From Akkermansia muciniphila (GTDB lineage: Bacteria > Verrucomicrobiota > Verrucomicrobiia > Limisphaerales > BJHT01), in NCBI GenBank assembly GCA_945861535.1, contig CAMAUZ010000014.1, positions 1-64,000 of the forward strand: DNA of 64,000 bases, written 5' to 3'. Shown here piece after piece: positions 8,091 to 17,898 of this stretch. The notes beneath the pieces were generated by a model, which was given only the letters and a program-made list of their open reading frames with translations, ran no database searches and had not been told where the DNA came from. Position 1 is the first letter of the stretch, and each line of letters starts with the position of its first letter. A program made the position numbers and the translations under genes.

Positions 8091-9176
8091 ATGAAAACTG
8101 TTTGCTCACTGCGACTCCTCCTGACCTTGACCCTCGGCGCGGCGCTGCCGGCTTCGGCGGCGACCATCTCCACATTTGCCGGCACCGGCGTGAAAGGTTT
8201 TTCCGGCGACGGCGGACCGGCGACGCAGGCGCAGTTGAACAATCCCTTCGGCGTGGTGCGCGGGCCTGATGGTGCGATCTGGTTTTGCGAATACGACGGG
8301 CAGGTGGTGCGCAAGGTGACGGCGGATGGAAAAATCCAGACGGTCGCGGGCAGCGGGAAGAAGGGCTACACCGGCGACGGCGGGCCGGCGCTGGCGGCGA
8401 CGTTCAATCTGCCGCACGAGATCCGGTTCGATGCGCGCGGTGATTTGTACATCGTGGACATGGGCAACCACGCGGTGCGCAAGGTGGACATGAAGAGCGG
8501 TGTGATCAGCACGTTCGCGGGCATGGGCAAGGCGGGCTACAGCGGCGACGGCGGGCCGGCGAACGCGGCGCAGTTCAAGCAACCGCACAGCATTCAATTC
8601 GATCCCGCGGGCAATCTGTTCATCTGCGACATCGGCAATCACGTCATCCGCAAGGTGGACAGGAAGAGCGGCGTGATCCGCACGTTCGCGGGCACGGGCA
8701 AGGCGGGGCCGACGCCGGATGGCGCGCCGATTGCCGGCACGCCGCTGAACGGGCCGCGCTCGCTGGATTTCGATGCGAACGGTGATCTGTGGCTGGCGAC
8801 GCGCGAGGGGAACCAGGTTTTCCACTTTGACCTGAAGGCGGGGAAAATCCGGCACATCGCGGGCACGGGGAAGAAAGGTTTCACCGGCAACGGCGGGCCG
8901 GCGAAGGAGGCGACGTTGTCGGGACCGAAGGGCATCGCGGTCGCGCCGAATGGCAATGTCTATCTCGCCGATACCGAGAGTCACGCCGTGCGCATGATCG
9001 ATGCGAAGAAGGGAACGCTCGAACTGATCGCCGGCACTGGCGCGAAGGGCGACGGCCCGGACGGGGATCCGTTGAAGTGCCAATTGGCGCGGCTGCACGG
9101 CCTCTTCGTGGACAAGGATGGCAGCGTGTTCATCGGCGACAGCGAGGCGCACCGGGTGCGGGTGTTGCGGTGGTGA
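8091..9176 (+). CDS. secreted NHL-repeat beta-propeller protein
   Basis: A 361-residue exported protein with a signal peptide (about 1-21, ending ASA) followed by a full propeller of NHL repeats. Each blade begins with the phrase TFAGTGxxGxxGDGGPA or a variant (seen six times: TISTFAGTG, TVAGSG, TFAGMG, TFAGTG, HIAGTG, LIAGTG) and carries a central DxxGNLYIxDxxNHxVRKVD-like strand pair. Proteins of this type bind other macromolecules or sit near enzymes at the cell surface; the ligand here is unknown. The ATG at 8091 begins the signal peptide. Confidence 0.9.
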   Translation: MKTVCSLRLLLTLTLGAALPASAATISTFAGTGVKGFSGDGGPATQAQLNNPFGVVRGPDGAIWFCEYDGQVVRKVTADGKIQTVAGSGKKGYTGDGGPALAATFNLPHEIRFDARGDLYIVDMGNHAVRKVDMKSGVISTFAGMGKAGYSGDGGPANAAQFKQPHSIQFDPAGNLFICDIGNHVIRKVDRKSGVIRTFAGTGKAGPTPDGAPIAGTPLNGPRSLDFDANGDLWLATREGNQVFHFDLKAGKIRHIAGTGKKGFTGNGGPAKEATLSGPKGIAVAPNGNVYLADTESHAVRMIDAKKGTLELIAGTGAKGDGPDGDPLKCQLARLHGLFVDKDGSVFIGDSEAHRVRVLRW

Positions 9177-9249
9177 GGCGGGGGGGGAATTCCCTCGCGC
9201 AATGCGGAGCGGCCGCCAGGCGCGCCGGGCGCATCCGGGCACCGCCACG

Positions 9250-9412
9250 GCGTAGCGCAGACTTCCAAGTCTGCTGTGTCACGGGTTTCCAAACCCGCTG
9301 GTCGTCCGCCTACCCGCGACGCCCCGGCTTGCCGCACGCGCCCCGAACGCATTGGCACCTGCCGATTTGGAAATCGGCGATACAGCAGGTTTGGAAACCT
9401 GCGCTACGGGGG
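9250..9412. repeat. inverted-repeat element, family H
   Basis: CGTAGCGCAGACTTCCAAGT and CTTGGAAATCGGCGATA-like words recur as direct and inverted phrases. The ends CGTAGCGCAG (9250-9259) and CTGCGCTACG (9400-9409) are complementary, and inside are the short hairpins GGGTTTCCAAACCC and GATTTGGAAATC. It fills the gap 9177-9502 upstream of the esterase gene. No second copy is seen in the window. Confidence 0.75.
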
Positions 9413-9502
9413 TGGTGCGCGGATGCGCCCTCGCCCGCCGGCACTTCGTCTTGCGGCTTGTCGCGCGGCGGCAACTTCGCGAGCCTCCGACTCGGATCAC
9501 CT

Positions 9503-10384
9503 ATGACTGCTCTATCTCGCCGGGTTCCGCGCCCGCTCGCACTGCTCCGGTTGTCACTCGCGTTCGTCGTCACCTTCACCGTCGGTTTCGCGGCGACCCA
9601 CGGAGAAGTGCCCGCGACCAAAATCTCCCACGCCCACACCAACGCCGCCGGCGTGTTCGTCCACGTCGTCCGGTCGGAGCTGCAATCCGGCCCGACGGAA
9701 ATCCAGGTGCTGCTGCCCGCGAAGCCGGAGCCTGGGAAAAAACTCGCGGTCGTGTATCTGCTGCCGGTCGAGGCGGGCACGGGCGAGCATTGGGGGCGCG
9801 CGTTCGCGGACATTCAGCGCGCCGGGTTGCAGAATCGGTACGAGGTCATCTGTGTTTATCCGACCTTCGCCAAACTGCCGTGGTATGCGGATCACCCGAC
9901 GGATGCGCACCTTCAGCAGGAGAAATATTTCACCCAGGTGGTCGTGCCGTTCATCGAGACGAATTACCACACGCTGGCCGAGCCGCGCGGGCGGTTGCTG
10001 CTGGGCTTCAGTAAATCCGGATGGGGCGCGTTCTCGCTGCTGCTGCGGCAGCCGGAGGTGTTCGGACGTGCCGCCGGTTGGGATGCGCCGTTCACGATGG
10101 ACGGCCCGACGAAATACGGCATGGGGGAAATCCTCGGCACGCAGGCGAACTTCGAGCGCTACCGACTCACGACGTTGCTGCGGAGCCGCGCCGAAGGGTT
10201 GCGCGGGGAAATGCGCCTCGGGGTTTTCGGCTACGACAACTTCCGCGAGCACCACGTCCAGTTGCACGCGCTGCTCGACGAATTGAAAATCCCGCACGAA
10301 TACCGCGACGGTCCGAAGCGAAAGCATCACTGGAATTCCGGCTGGGTGGCGGAAGCGCTGGAGTTTCTGGTGCGGCAGCCGTGA
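9503..10384 (+). CDS. secreted alpha/beta-hydrolase, putative esterase
   Basis: A 293-residue protein with an N-terminal signal peptide (about 1-34) and an esterase D-like alpha/beta-hydrolase domain. The nucleophile elbow is GFSKSGWGA with Ser170. Candidate acid and base residues lie in LGVFGYDNF (Asp near 236) and KRKHHWNSGW (His near 276-277). Upstream, LAVVYLLPVEAG gives the usual strand before the oxyanion hole. Such proteins cleave ester bonds of surface or extracellular substrates, including sugar esters; the substrate here is not predictable. The ATG at 9503 begins the signal peptide. Confidence 0.82.
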   Translation: MTALSRRVPRPLALLRLSLAFVVTFTVGFAATHGEVPATKISHAHTNAAGVFVHVVRSELQSGPTEIQVLLPAKPEPGKKLAVVYLLPVEAGTGEHWGRAFADIQRAGLQNRYEVICVYPTFAKLPWYADHPTDAHLQQEKYFTQVVVPFIETNYHTLAEPRGRLLLGFSKSGWGAFSLLLRQPEVFGRAAGWDAPFTMDGPTKYGMGEILGTQANFERYRLTTLLRSRAEGLRGEMRLGVFGYDNFREHHVQLHALLDELKIPHEYRDGPKRKHHWNSGWVAEALEFLVRQP

Positions 10385-10395
10385 GGCGGCCCCAC

Positions 10396-10505
10396 CGGAG
10401 CGCGCCCGTCTCGGGCGCAGCAGGGGGAGCGCAGGAGGGCGCAGGTAAATTCCGACGGCCCGCGTGCGGGCGGACGTCGCTGCGGCCGGGACGGTCGCAC
10501 TCCGG
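10396..10505. repeat. inverted-repeat element, family I (copy 2)
   Basis: It begins CGGAGCGCGCCCGTCTCGGG and ends GGACGGTCGCACTCCG, the same order of words as at 7632-7744. It lies between the convergent esterase and M20 genes and could act as a bidirectional transcript end. Confidence 0.75.
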
Positions 10506-10593
10506 GGCACCTACTCCGGTCCTCCCGCTTTTGCGTCTTCTTGCGCTCTTCGCGGCAATCCCAATTCGCGCACTCCGGTCGCAGCCTTGCGGC

Positions 10594-11748
10594 TCACTCG
10601 AACCGCACCATGAACTGCCGGTAAAATTCGCACGCCTGTTCCACCTGCGCGCAATCGACGAATTCCACCGCCGCGTGCGCCTGATCGATGCTGCCCGGAC
10701 CAAAGATGAGGCTCGGAATTCCGGCGCGCCCGAACTTGCTCGCGTCGCTTCCAAACGGCACGCCCGCCGGCTCGGGATTGAGCCCCAGTTCGCGCAACAC
10801 CGCCGACGCCACCCGCACCGGCGGCGCGTCCGCGGGCGTCGCCAGGGGATAATCCGTGAGCATCGGCGGCAGCATCTCCGCGTGAAAATCTGGAATTCCC
10901 GCGCCCACCTCGGCGAGCAACGCCTCGTAGCCCGCGAGCACGCCCTCGATCGTTTCGCCGGGCAAGAGGCGGCGATCGATTTCGATTTCGCACTCGTCCG
11001 GCACAAAGTTCACCTGCACGCCGCCACGGATCACGCCGACGTTCACCGTCGCCGGTCCGAGCATCGGATGCGGCTGGAGCGCGAGTTTTTGCCCGTCCCT
11101 TTCCAGGGCCTGAATCACGCGCGTCATGTGACTGATCGCGTTGACGCCGAGGTGCGGTTTCGAGCTGTGCGCCGTCACCCCGCGCGTGCGGATTTTCCAC
11201 CGGATCACGCCCTTGCTCGCGATGATCGCGCGCATCTCGGTCGGCTCCGCCACGACGGCCGCCGCGGCCGTCAGCCCTTCGCACAACTTCACCACGCCGC
11301 GATACGAGAACTCCTCATCCGCTGCCGCCGCGACCCAGATCTCACACGGCGGCACCACGCCCGCTTCCTTCACCGCCGCCAGCGCGTGCATCATCCCCGC
11401 CAGCCCGGCCTTCGTGTCGCAGGATCCGCGGCCGTACAAACGCCCGTCCGCAATCCGCGGCTCGAACGGCGGAATCGTCATCCCCGTCACCGACGCCGTG
11501 TCCGTGTGCGCCTCGAACACGATGCGCCGCCCCGCCTGCCGCCCCGGCAATCGCGCGATCAGATTCGGCCGTCCCGGAAAAACCTCCTGCGAAAATGTCT
11601 CGATCCCGCGCCGTCGGAAAAACTCCGCCACATACGCCGCCACCTCCGCCTCGGGCCGGCCGCCGACGTAGGCGGGATTGATGCTGTTGATGCGGACGAG
11701 ATCCGCGAGGGTTTGGAGCAATTCGCCGGGAGCAGATGGAGATTTCAT
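10594..11748 (-). CDS. M20-family deacetylase (ArgE/DapE-like)
   Basis: A 384-residue metal-dependent amidohydrolase of the ArgE/DapE/CPG2 group. Metal ligands and catalytic residues are visible in order: FEAHTDTAS (His, Asp), YGRGSCDTKAGLAGM (bridging Asp), AAADEEFSYRG (catalytic Glu and a ligand), EPTEM, and the C-terminal GPGSIDQAHAAVEF (His). The lid domain with TRGVTAHSSKPH lies between. Substrate cannot be fixed: acetylornithine or succinyl-diaminopimelate are the usual ones. argH is also in this window (55.9 kb) but not adjacent. The ATG at 11748 was taken because a frame opening 45 bases upstream adds no family sequence. Confidence 0.87.
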   Translation of the reverse strand: MKSPSAPGELLQTLADLVRINSINPAYVGGRPEAEVAAYVAEFFRRRGIETFSQEVFPGRPNLIARLPGRQAGRRIVFEAHTDTASVTGMTIPPFEPRIADGRLYGRGSCDTKAGLAGMMHALAAVKEAGVVPPCEIWVAAAADEEFSYRGVVKLCEGLTAAAAVVAEPTEMRAIIASKGVIRWKIRTRGVTAHSSKPHLGVNAISHMTRVIQALERDGQKLALQPHPMLGPATVNVGVIRGGVQVNFVPDECEIEIDRRLLPGETIEGVLAGYEALLAEVGAGIPDFHAEMLPPMLTDYPLATPADAPPVRVASAVLRELGLNPEPAGVPFGSDASKFGRAGIPSLIFGPGSIDQAHAAVEFVDCAQVEQACEFYRQFMVRFE

Positions 11749-12031
11749 AAGCGGCAGTTTAACCGCCGCTCGAACCCGACGATTACCTGACACCTAGAAG
11801 CTTCACAGTTTTTTGAGCGGGAACCAAAAGCCCCCGACTCGCTTCCTAACCGGAGTACATTGATCGAGTGGGTGTTCATCGCGTGGAAACCAGCGGAGGG
11901 GGACATATCGTAAGCGACCAAGTCGGGACCACCACCGGTCCATCGGTGGACGCCGGCTGCTATTGACCGGCCAACACCGCGCGCCCCGTCCCTCCCCAAC
12001 CAAACCTCCAGTTATCTGGTCCAGAACTGGA

Positions 12032-12835
12032 TTAGTTCACCCGGGTAGGATCCCAGTGGATGTTGCGACCCACATACACCCCGCCGCCCCAGTAATTGGT
12101 GTCGTTTCGTTCGACATAATCCACATGCCCGTCCGCAAAGCCCACCGCCGACTGACCATTATGCCGGAAGATGCGGATGGTCCGGGTCGGCGTGTTCAAG
12201 GGACCAGCACCTTGGGCCACCCAGTCGCTCTCGTTCATGTACACCGCCCATATCATGTAGTAGTCTGCGGTCATGATTACATTTTGCGGATTGTAACCAC
12301 CCTCGCCCGACATCGCGGGCGCGCCCCGCCCGCCCGCCGCCCGCCCGCCAACCAAGGTGTTGTAGCCGTAGTGCGGGTAATCCCCGTCGGGAAGTCCAGC
12401 AGCGGCAGCGGCTTCTTTTGGAACCGACGGACACTTAAAAATGTTTATGCCCTGCATGCCGGGCGCAATGATGTCCATCCACGAGACCAGGTGGAAAATG
12501 CCGTTCCCGGGCGCAATGCCCGAGCCGTTGGGGTCCTGCCAGAAATAGGCGCCCGGCATGGCCGGGTTGACCTGGGTCTGCATTCCGGTCAGGGCGGGCA
12601 GCGCTTGCCCGACCCAGTTTTCCGGATACCGCCCCCGGTCATCGGCGTAGAACAGCAGCGCCAATCCGAACTGGCGCGAGTTGTTCTGGCAGACCGGCCG
12701 TTGGGCTTTGCGTTTGGCACTGGCGAGGGCTGGCATGAGCATCGAGGCCAGAATGCCGATGATGGCGATGACGACGAGCAGCTCGATGAGGGTGAAGCCG
12801 AAGCGGAACTGACGGAGGTTTCCCACAGTTTTCAT
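12032..12835 (-). CDS. type II pseudopilin-like protein, Verrucomicrobiota type
   Basis: This 267-residue protein starts with a prepilin leader. The processing site is RFG/FTLIE, with Gly13, Phe14 and the conserved Glu18, followed by the hydrophobic helix [19 protein letters not shown]. After the stalk helix (AKRKAQ...[16 protein letters not shown]) comes a large globular domain ending with [11 protein letters not shown], the H-x-DG type tail common in this group of bacteria. It should be processed by a prepilin peptidase and assembled into a type II secretion-like fibre. No other secretion gene lies nearby, as is usual for these numerous orphan genes. The ATG is at 12835. Confidence 0.92.
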   Translation of the reverse strand: MKTVGNLRQFRFGFTLIELLVVIAIIGILASMLMPALASAKRKAQRPVCQNNSRQFGLALLFYADDRGRYPENWVGQALPALTGMQTQVNPAMPGAYFWQDPNGSGIAPGNGIFHLVSWMDIIAPGMQGINIFKCPSVPKEAAAAAGLPDGDYPHYGYNTLVGGRAAGGRGAPAMSGEGGYNPQNVIMTADYYMIWAVYMNESDWVAQGAGPLNTPTRTIRIFRHNGQSAVGFADGHVDYVERNDTNYWGGGVYVGRNIHWDPTRVN

Positions 12836-12929
12836 GTTTGGCAGACTAGGCGTATGAAACGAGCATTCAAGCGGATTACCAGCGCTTCCGCTTGCTTCGA
12901 TTCCGAACGCAAGCGTATTTTTTCGGGGC

Positions 12930-13499
12930 ATGAAAATCTCCACCAGCAGCCGTCGCTTCCTCCACACCCTCCGCACCGTAGCGGGTCTCCTGGCGCTCAT
13001 CGCCGCCGCATCCCTCGTGGGCTGCGGTGATTCTTCCAACTTCAAGAGCACCCTCGCCAAGGCCACCAGCGGTGATCCCCAGGCCCAGGTGGACCTCGGC
13101 CTGATGTATTTGACCGGCCAGGGCGTGAAAGAAAACGAGCAGCAGGCGTTGAACTGGCACAAGCAGGCGGCTCTCAAAGGTCTGCCCGCCGGCCAGCGCG
13201 AGTATGGCCGCCGCCTGCGCGACGGCATCGGCGGCGGGCGGAATCTCGCCGCCGCCCGCGAGTGGCTCGAAAAGGCCGCCACCGCGAACGACCTCGATGC
13301 CCAGACCGACCTCGCCAGTTTGCTTGGCACTTACCTCCAGCCGCCCGAATACGTGGAGGCGATGAAGTGGCTGCTGATCGCGGAAAAGGGTGGCTCGCCG
13401 GCGGCGCCCGCAATCATCAAATCCATCAGCGGCCAGATGTCCGCCGCCGAACTTTCCCAAGCCCGCGGCAAGGCAGCGGACTTCGGCAAAGACAAATAG
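12930..13499 (+). CDS. Sel1-repeat lipoprotein, first of a tandem pair
   Basis: A 189-residue lipoprotein: signal peptide with lipobox LVGC, lipidated Cys32. The mature part holds Sel1-like (TPR-related) repeats, seen as [31 protein letters not shown], and [14 protein letters not shown], each with the A-x-x-x-LGxxY pattern. Sel1 proteins are protein-binding scaffolds. The next gene encodes a paralogue with the same repeats and the shared tail QMSAxExxxARxxAxxF. It is divergent from the pseudopilin gene with 94 bases between starts. Confidence 0.88.
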   Translation: MKISTSSRRFLHTLRTVAGLLALIAAASLVGCGDSSNFKSTLAKATSGDPQAQVDLGLMYLTGQGVKENEQQALNWHKQAALKGLPAGQREYGRRLRDGIGGGRNLAAAREWLEKAATANDLDAQTDLASLLGTYLQPPEYVEAMKWLLIAEKGGSPAAPAIIKSISGQMSAAELSQARGKAADFGKDK

Positions 13500-13616
13500 C
13501 CTCGCTCCCCGCGCCGCCGAAACCTGCGCTCGCTGCGACCTGCAAAACTTGACCGCTCCGCGTTTACCCTGCCTCGCATTGCTCCGCTCACGCGAGTCGG
13601 CCTATCTTCCGCACTC

Positions 13617-14177
13617 ATGAACCCCATCCTCCGTCTCTGGTTCCGCCCGTCGCCAATCTGTCTCCTGGCGCTCCTTGCCGCCGCCGCACTCGGCACCGGC
13701 TGTGGCCCGGCTTCCACTTTCAAGGCCACCCTTGCCAAAGCCAAGGCCGGCGACCCCCAGTCCCAGATGGAAGTCGGCCAGATGTATCTCGAAGGCCGGG
13801 ACGTAAAGCAGGACGGAGTGGAGGGCCTGAGTTGGGTCAAGCAGGCGGCCCTCAAAGGCTTTCCCCCCGCCGAACGCACCTACGGGATGATCCTGCGCGC
13901 CGCTCCTCCTCCCGCCGGGAACGTCGAGCAAGGCCGGCAATGGCTCGAGAAAGCCGCCCACCACGGCGACACTCTCGCGCAGATCGAACTGGCCGGCATC
14001 CACGGTCTTTTTTCGCCGCCGTTCGATTATGTCGAGGCGATGAAATGGGTGCTCATCGCGGAGAAAGGCGGGGCCACGAACACCCCGGCCATCAGGAAAA
14101 TGCTCGAAGGCCAGATGTCCGCCTCCGACGTCGCCAAGGCCCGCGCGCGGGCCGCCGAATTCGTCGTGGAAAAGTGA
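13617..14177 (+). CDS. Sel1-repeat lipoprotein, second of a tandem pair
   Basis: A 186-residue paralogue of the preceding lipoprotein, beginning 117 bases after its stop. The lipobox is GTGC with Cys29. Shared segments are STFKATLAKAKAGDPQSQ, VGQMYLEGRDVKQD, the phrase WVKQAALKGFPPA, and YVEAMKWVLIAEKGG; the preceding gene has [13 protein letters not shown] and [15 protein letters not shown]. This is a recent to moderately old duplication. The function, probably a cell-envelope scaffold, is inferred only from the repeat type. Confidence 0.88.
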   Translation: MNPILRLWFRPSPICLLALLAAAALGTGCGPASTFKATLAKAKAGDPQSQMEVGQMYLEGRDVKQDGVEGLSWVKQAALKGFPPAERTYGMILRAAPPPAGNVEQGRQWLEKAAHHGDTLAQIELAGIHGLFSPPFDYVEAMKWVLIAEKGGATNTPAIRKMLEGQMSASDVAKARARAAEFVVEK

Positions 14178-14305
14178 AGCGCCGCGGCCATTCATCCCCC
14201 GCCACTCCGCCGCGTCGGCCCTGCCAGCCCTTCCGGGAATTTTCCTGACGCAAGTCAGAAGTTGGTTGCTTCCCGGAACGCGAAACGATTACAAGCCCTC
14301 ACCAC

Positions 14306-15409
14306 ATGCGTCCAACCGCCATGACTAAAACCGGTTCGGTGGTCCCTTTTCTGCTGCTGGCAACCGCCGTACTGCTGGTTCCCGAGTTGGCCGCGCTGGC
14401 GGCGGACGTTGCACGGGGAGCCGCCGCCACGCCGGCCCCGTTCGAGCTCGGGAAGTTCCTCGCCCCATTCCATTCGGTCGTGCTGCATTATCCCATCGGC
14501 TTTGTCACGATGGCGGTCATCTTGGAAATCTACTCCCGCTATCGACCCAGCCTCGAATTGCGCCGGGTCATCACCTTGGTCATGGGCTTGGCGGCGCTCA
14601 GTTGCGTGGTCGCCGCCGCCTTTGGCATCCTGCGCGCGCAGGGCGGGGGTTACGATGACAAGACCGTGGAAGTCCATCGCTGGACGGGGATTGCCGTCAC
14701 GGCGCTGACCATCATCGGCTGGCTCGTCCATCAACGCGTCCTCCGCGACCTGACCCGCGCCGGCGTGCTGAAACTTTACCGCGTCGTCATCGCCGCCGAC
14801 CTCGTCGTCCTGGTCATCGCCGGGCACGAAGGCGGCAACCTCACCCACGGCTCCAACTATCTCTTCGAGGGCGCGCCCGCCATGGTCCAATTCGCGAAGG
14901 ACATCATGCCAGAAGCGATGTCTCCCCCCCCGGTCGAAATCCCTGTCGAGGAATCCAAGCGCGGTTTCGTCGAGAAAATCCGCCCCATCCTCGAGGCCAA
15001 GTGCATCAAGTGCCACGGTCCCGACAAGATGAAAGCCAACTACCGCCTGGATGTCGCCGAGAGCGCCATCGCCGGCGGCGAGAGCGGCAAGCCCGCCATC
15101 AAGCCCGGCGACGCCTTCCACAGCAATCTCGCCCGCGTGATCCTTCTCCCCAAGGATCACGACGAAGTCATGCCGCCCAGTGGCAAGGGCCTGCTCACCA
15201 CCGAGGAAATTGTCACCATCATCAACTGGATTCAGGAAGGCGCGCCCTTCGCCGACTTCGGCGTCCTGGCCAAAACCGACAAACCCGTCACCGCCCCCGA
15301 AGCTAAGCCCAAGCCCGAACCCGATCCGGTGAAACCCACCCCACCGGCGGGCACCGACGACCCCTCCGCGCCCAAGCCGCTCGCGCCGCTCGCGCCGGCC
15401 CCGAAGTGA
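14306..15409 (+). CDS. DUF2231-like membrane domain fused to Planctomycete-type cytochrome c
   Basis: A 367-residue membrane protein. The N-terminal part has a signal or first helix (about 12-31) and four further transmembrane helices (about 55-75, 88-112, 127-145, 155-175) with LHYPIGF and VHRWTGIA, as in DUF2231 proteins. After it comes a periplasmic domain with one haem c motif, CIKCH (Cys233, Cys236, His237), in the context IRPILEAKCIKCHGPDKMK, and the distal MPPSGK segment that probably supplies the axial Met. It ends in a Pro/Lys-rich tail. It is likely to carry electrons at the outer face of the membrane. An alternative ATG at 14321 is possible. Confidence 0.88.
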   Translation: MRPTAMTKTGSVVPFLLLATAVLLVPELAALAADVARGAAATPAPFELGKFLAPFHSVVLHYPIGFVTMAVILEIYSRYRPSLELRRVITLVMGLAALSCVVAAAFGILRAQGGGYDDKTVEVHRWTGIAVTALTIIGWLVHQRVLRDLTRAGVLKLYRVVIAADLVVLVIAGHEGGNLTHGSNYLFEGAPAMVQFAKDIMPEAMSPPPVEIPVEESKRGFVEKIRPILEAKCIKCHGPDKMKANYRLDVAESAIAGGESGKPAIKPGDAFHSNLARVILLPKDHDEVMPPSGKGLLTTEEIVTIINWIQEGAPFADFGVLAKTDKPVTAPEAKPKPEPDPVKPTPPAGTDDPSAPKPLAPLAPAPK

Positions 15410-15436
15410 AGTAAGTCTCGGTCATTGGCGCACCAA

Positions 15437-15468
15437 GCCGTCGGACATTTCCGACGGCATTTTCATTT
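15437..15468 (+). terminator. intrinsic terminator after the DUF2231-cytochrome gene
   Basis: GCCGTCGGA (15437-15445) and TCCGACGGC (15450-15458) form a 9-bp stem with a four-base loop, followed by ATTTTCATTT. It lies 28 bases after the stop codon. Confidence 0.85.
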
Positions 15469-16385
15469 CCGCGCAAATTCCAGACCCGCTGAGGTCTCAC
15501 GAACGGCGTCGGCCGACACCGGTTCCCAATTCTCCGCCACGCGCCCGGCGTGGTGCTGCCGTTTCCTCTTTCAGCTCCTGAGTCATTTCCCCGGCGAATC
15601 GAAGAATCATCGGTGCCGTTATCCTGCCCGCCGTCGCCGACAAACAAATTTTCGTCGCCAAAGAAGTCGCCCTCCTCGCCGTCTGGCTCCGCGGCGAATG
15701 CGCGTCGCCTCCCCTGGACAGACCGCGCGCTGAATCCAGCGCTGCGACCGCGCCCGCACGCACCCGCCACGCGGGTTCGGAAAACACCCCGGATCGCCGC
15801 CGTCCCGCTGGCAAGCTCCAGAAAACTGGCGCAGCCCAAAACGCGGACGCGCCGGAGCTGCCGCCCGGTGGTCGCGCCAGCGTCCTCGGGTGCATCAGTC
15901 CGCTGGCGCTTGCTCCTGCGCCCGCGAGGGCAACGCACCGATTTCCTGCCACGCAACGTCGCCTCGCTTTCCCCCCCCCTCGCGGAATCCGCCCCACCGC
16001 AACGAACGCAGCGCAAAACCCCTTCGTTGCCTGCTGGGCGCGCCGGGGCGTGAAACGCTCGCCATGCCCGGCGTTGCTTCCCCACCAGTCACCAATCCGT
16101 CCCCATGCAGTCCGGACGCGGGAGTCTCGCCCCCTCAGCGCGTTCCCGCAGCGAGCGGGAGCGCTTTGCCCACCGCTCGAGCCGTCACGGAAAGGTGAGC
16201 CAAACGCCGCGTACTCGCCCACCGTTTCCGCCCGCAGTAGGCCGTGAGCGGGCGGGATGCCCGCGTCCCGGTCATTGAACCGTTACGGCTGATCGCTCCC
16301 GCCTTCCCCCCGTCTGCCGTTTCCACTGCAAAACCCGTGATTTGCCTTGGATTTTCCGCCCCCTCGCACCTATCCTCCGCGCGTT
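15469..16385. other. gene-free stretch, no recognisable feature
   Basis: About 0.9 kb without a credible gene. Open frames exist on both strands, the longest on the minus strand from 16085 to 15303, but their predicted proteins are Arg/Gly/Pro/Ala-rich, have no domain, and overlap one another. I see no member of the repeat families, no tRNA and no gene remnant that I can name. A GAGCGGGCGGGATGCCCG hairpin-like phrase occurs near 16246. Confidence 0.45.
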
Positions 16386-17798
16386 ATGCCAGAGAAGAAA
16401 CTGAACGACATTCCACGCACTCTGATCGAATTGTTCAACAAAGGGAACAGCGCGCTGAACACCGGAAATGTGGATTATGCGCTGACGATCTTGATGCAGA
16501 TTTTGCAGAAGGAACCCGGCTACTACGAATGCCGCGAGGCCCTCCGCGCGGCCCAGGCCCGCAAGGCCGGCCAGTCCTCCGGCATCTTCCGCAAGGTCAT
16601 GGGTTCCGCCAGCGGCGCCGCCAATCTCGCCAAAGGCTCCATGGCCCTGCGCAACAATCCGCTGGACGCCATCGTCCTCGCCGAGAACGTCCTCAACGGC
16701 GACTCCGACAATATTTCCGCCCACAAGCTCCTCGCCGAAGCCGCCCTTGCCGCCGACCTCCCCAAGACCGCGCTCCTCTCGCTCGACCTGCTCAAGCGCA
16801 CCAACGGCAAGGACAAGGCCGTAAACATGCAGCTCGCCGAAACCCTCACCCGCCTCGGGCAGATGGACCGCGCCAACGGCCTCTACAATGACATGCTGCG
16901 GCTCTTCCCCGGCGACCAGGAAATCTCCCAGGCCTACAAGGACTTCTCCGCCCGCCGCACCCTCAAGGAAGGCGGCTACGAAAATCTCGCCGACGGCAAA
17001 GGCTCCTTCCGCGACATCCTCAAGGACAAAAACCAGTCGGCCGCGTTGGAGCAGGAAGGCCGCCAGGTCAAGAGCGTCGAGGTCGCCACCAATCTCCTCG
17101 CCGAGTACGAAGAGCGCCTCGCCAAGGAACCGAAAAACTTCCGTCTCGCCCGCCAGATCGCCGAGCTGCACATCCAGAAAAAGGACTACGACAAGGCCCT
17201 CGAATATTTCCACTACGTCGTCCAGGCCAGCGGCATCTCCGATTCCTCCCTCGAAAAATCCATCACCGAGACCAACATCAAAAAGTTCGAGCTGCGCCTC
17301 GCGCAGTTGGATCCCACGGCCCCGGACCTCGACGCGCAGAAGGCGAAAATCGAGGCCGAGAAAAGCGAGTTCATCCTCGCCGACTGCAAGCGGCGGTCCG
17401 ACAAATACCCGACCGACCTGAACATCAAGTTCGAGCTGGCCGTGCTCTACTTCCACGCCAACCGCCTCCAGGACGCCACCAAGGAATTCCAGCTCGCCCA
17501 GGCCAATCCCGTCCGCAAGCTGCAATGCCTGAATTACATCGGCCAGTGCTTCGCCCGGCGCGGCATGAACGACCTGGCCGCCCGCACCTTCCAGAACGCG
17601 ATCAAGGAAAAAACCACGTTCGACGAGGAGAAGAAGGAACTGGTGTACGGCCTCGCGTGCGTCCTCGAAAAAATGGGCAAAGGCGAGGAAGCCATCGACC
17701 AGTACAAGCAGATTTACGAGGTGGACATCGGCTACCAAAACGTCTCCGAGAAAATCGAGGCCTATTACAGCGGCCAGAGCCAGCCGCCCACGCCGTGA
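16386..17798 (+). CDS. TPR-repeat protein
   Basis: A 470-residue soluble protein built of tetratricopeptide-type helix pairs. N-terminal repeats start at LFNKGNSALNTGNVDYAL (about 14-32), and more are seen at NLRDAIVLAEN-like, ADLPKTALLSLDLLKR, GQMDRANGLYNDMLRLFPG, KDYDKALEYFHYVV and MNDLAARTFQNAIKEK. A charged, probably coiled segment lies in the middle (about 290-350). There is no signal peptide, so it is cytoplasmic. It probably organises a protein complex; no partner is indicated by its neighbours. The ATG at 16386 was chosen over an in-frame upstream ATG at 16347 because MPEKKLND begins the conserved-looking region. Confidence 0.82.
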   Translation: MPEKKLNDIPRTLIELFNKGNSALNTGNVDYALTILMQILQKEPGYYECREALRAAQARKAGQSSGIFRKVMGSASGAANLAKGSMALRNNPLDAIVLAENVLNGDSDNISAHKLLAEAALAADLPKTALLSLDLLKRTNGKDKAVNMQLAETLTRLGQMDRANGLYNDMLRLFPGDQEISQAYKDFSARRTLKEGGYENLADGKGSFRDILKDKNQSAALEQEGRQVKSVEVATNLLAEYEERLAKEPKNFRLARQIAELHIQKKDYDKALEYFHYVVQASGISDSSLEKSITETNIKKFELRLAQLDPTAPDLDAQKAKIEAEKSEFILADCKRRSDKYPTDLNIKFELAVLYFHANRLQDATKEFQLAQANPVRKLQCLNYIGQCFARRGMNDLAARTFQNAIKEKTTFDEEKKELVYGLACVLEKMGKGEEAIDQYKQIYEVDIGYQNVSEKIEAYYSGQSQPPTP

Positions 17799-17898
17799 TT
17801 GTTCGCGCGCCCGCCGGGCTTTTTTTACTCTGCTCGCTCCGGCAACGATCTCCTCCGCACCCGGTCAAACTCTCCTGCGCTGCCAGCCAGTTCCGTTT

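Noticed and set aside
10021-11790. A 589-codon plus-strand frame over the esterase end and M20 gene
   Set aside because: It is Arg/His-rich, has no domain, and overlaps two well-supported genes in other frames.
15303-16222. Long overlapping frames on both strands in the 0.9-kb gap
   Set aside because: Predicted proteins are Arg/Gly/Pro-rich without domains, overlap each other and the end of the DUF2231-cytochrome gene, and none has a credible start.
17803-17827. Terminator after the TPR gene
   Set aside because: GCCCGCCGGGCTTTTTTT has only a 4-bp stem. It may contribute but is too weak to list.
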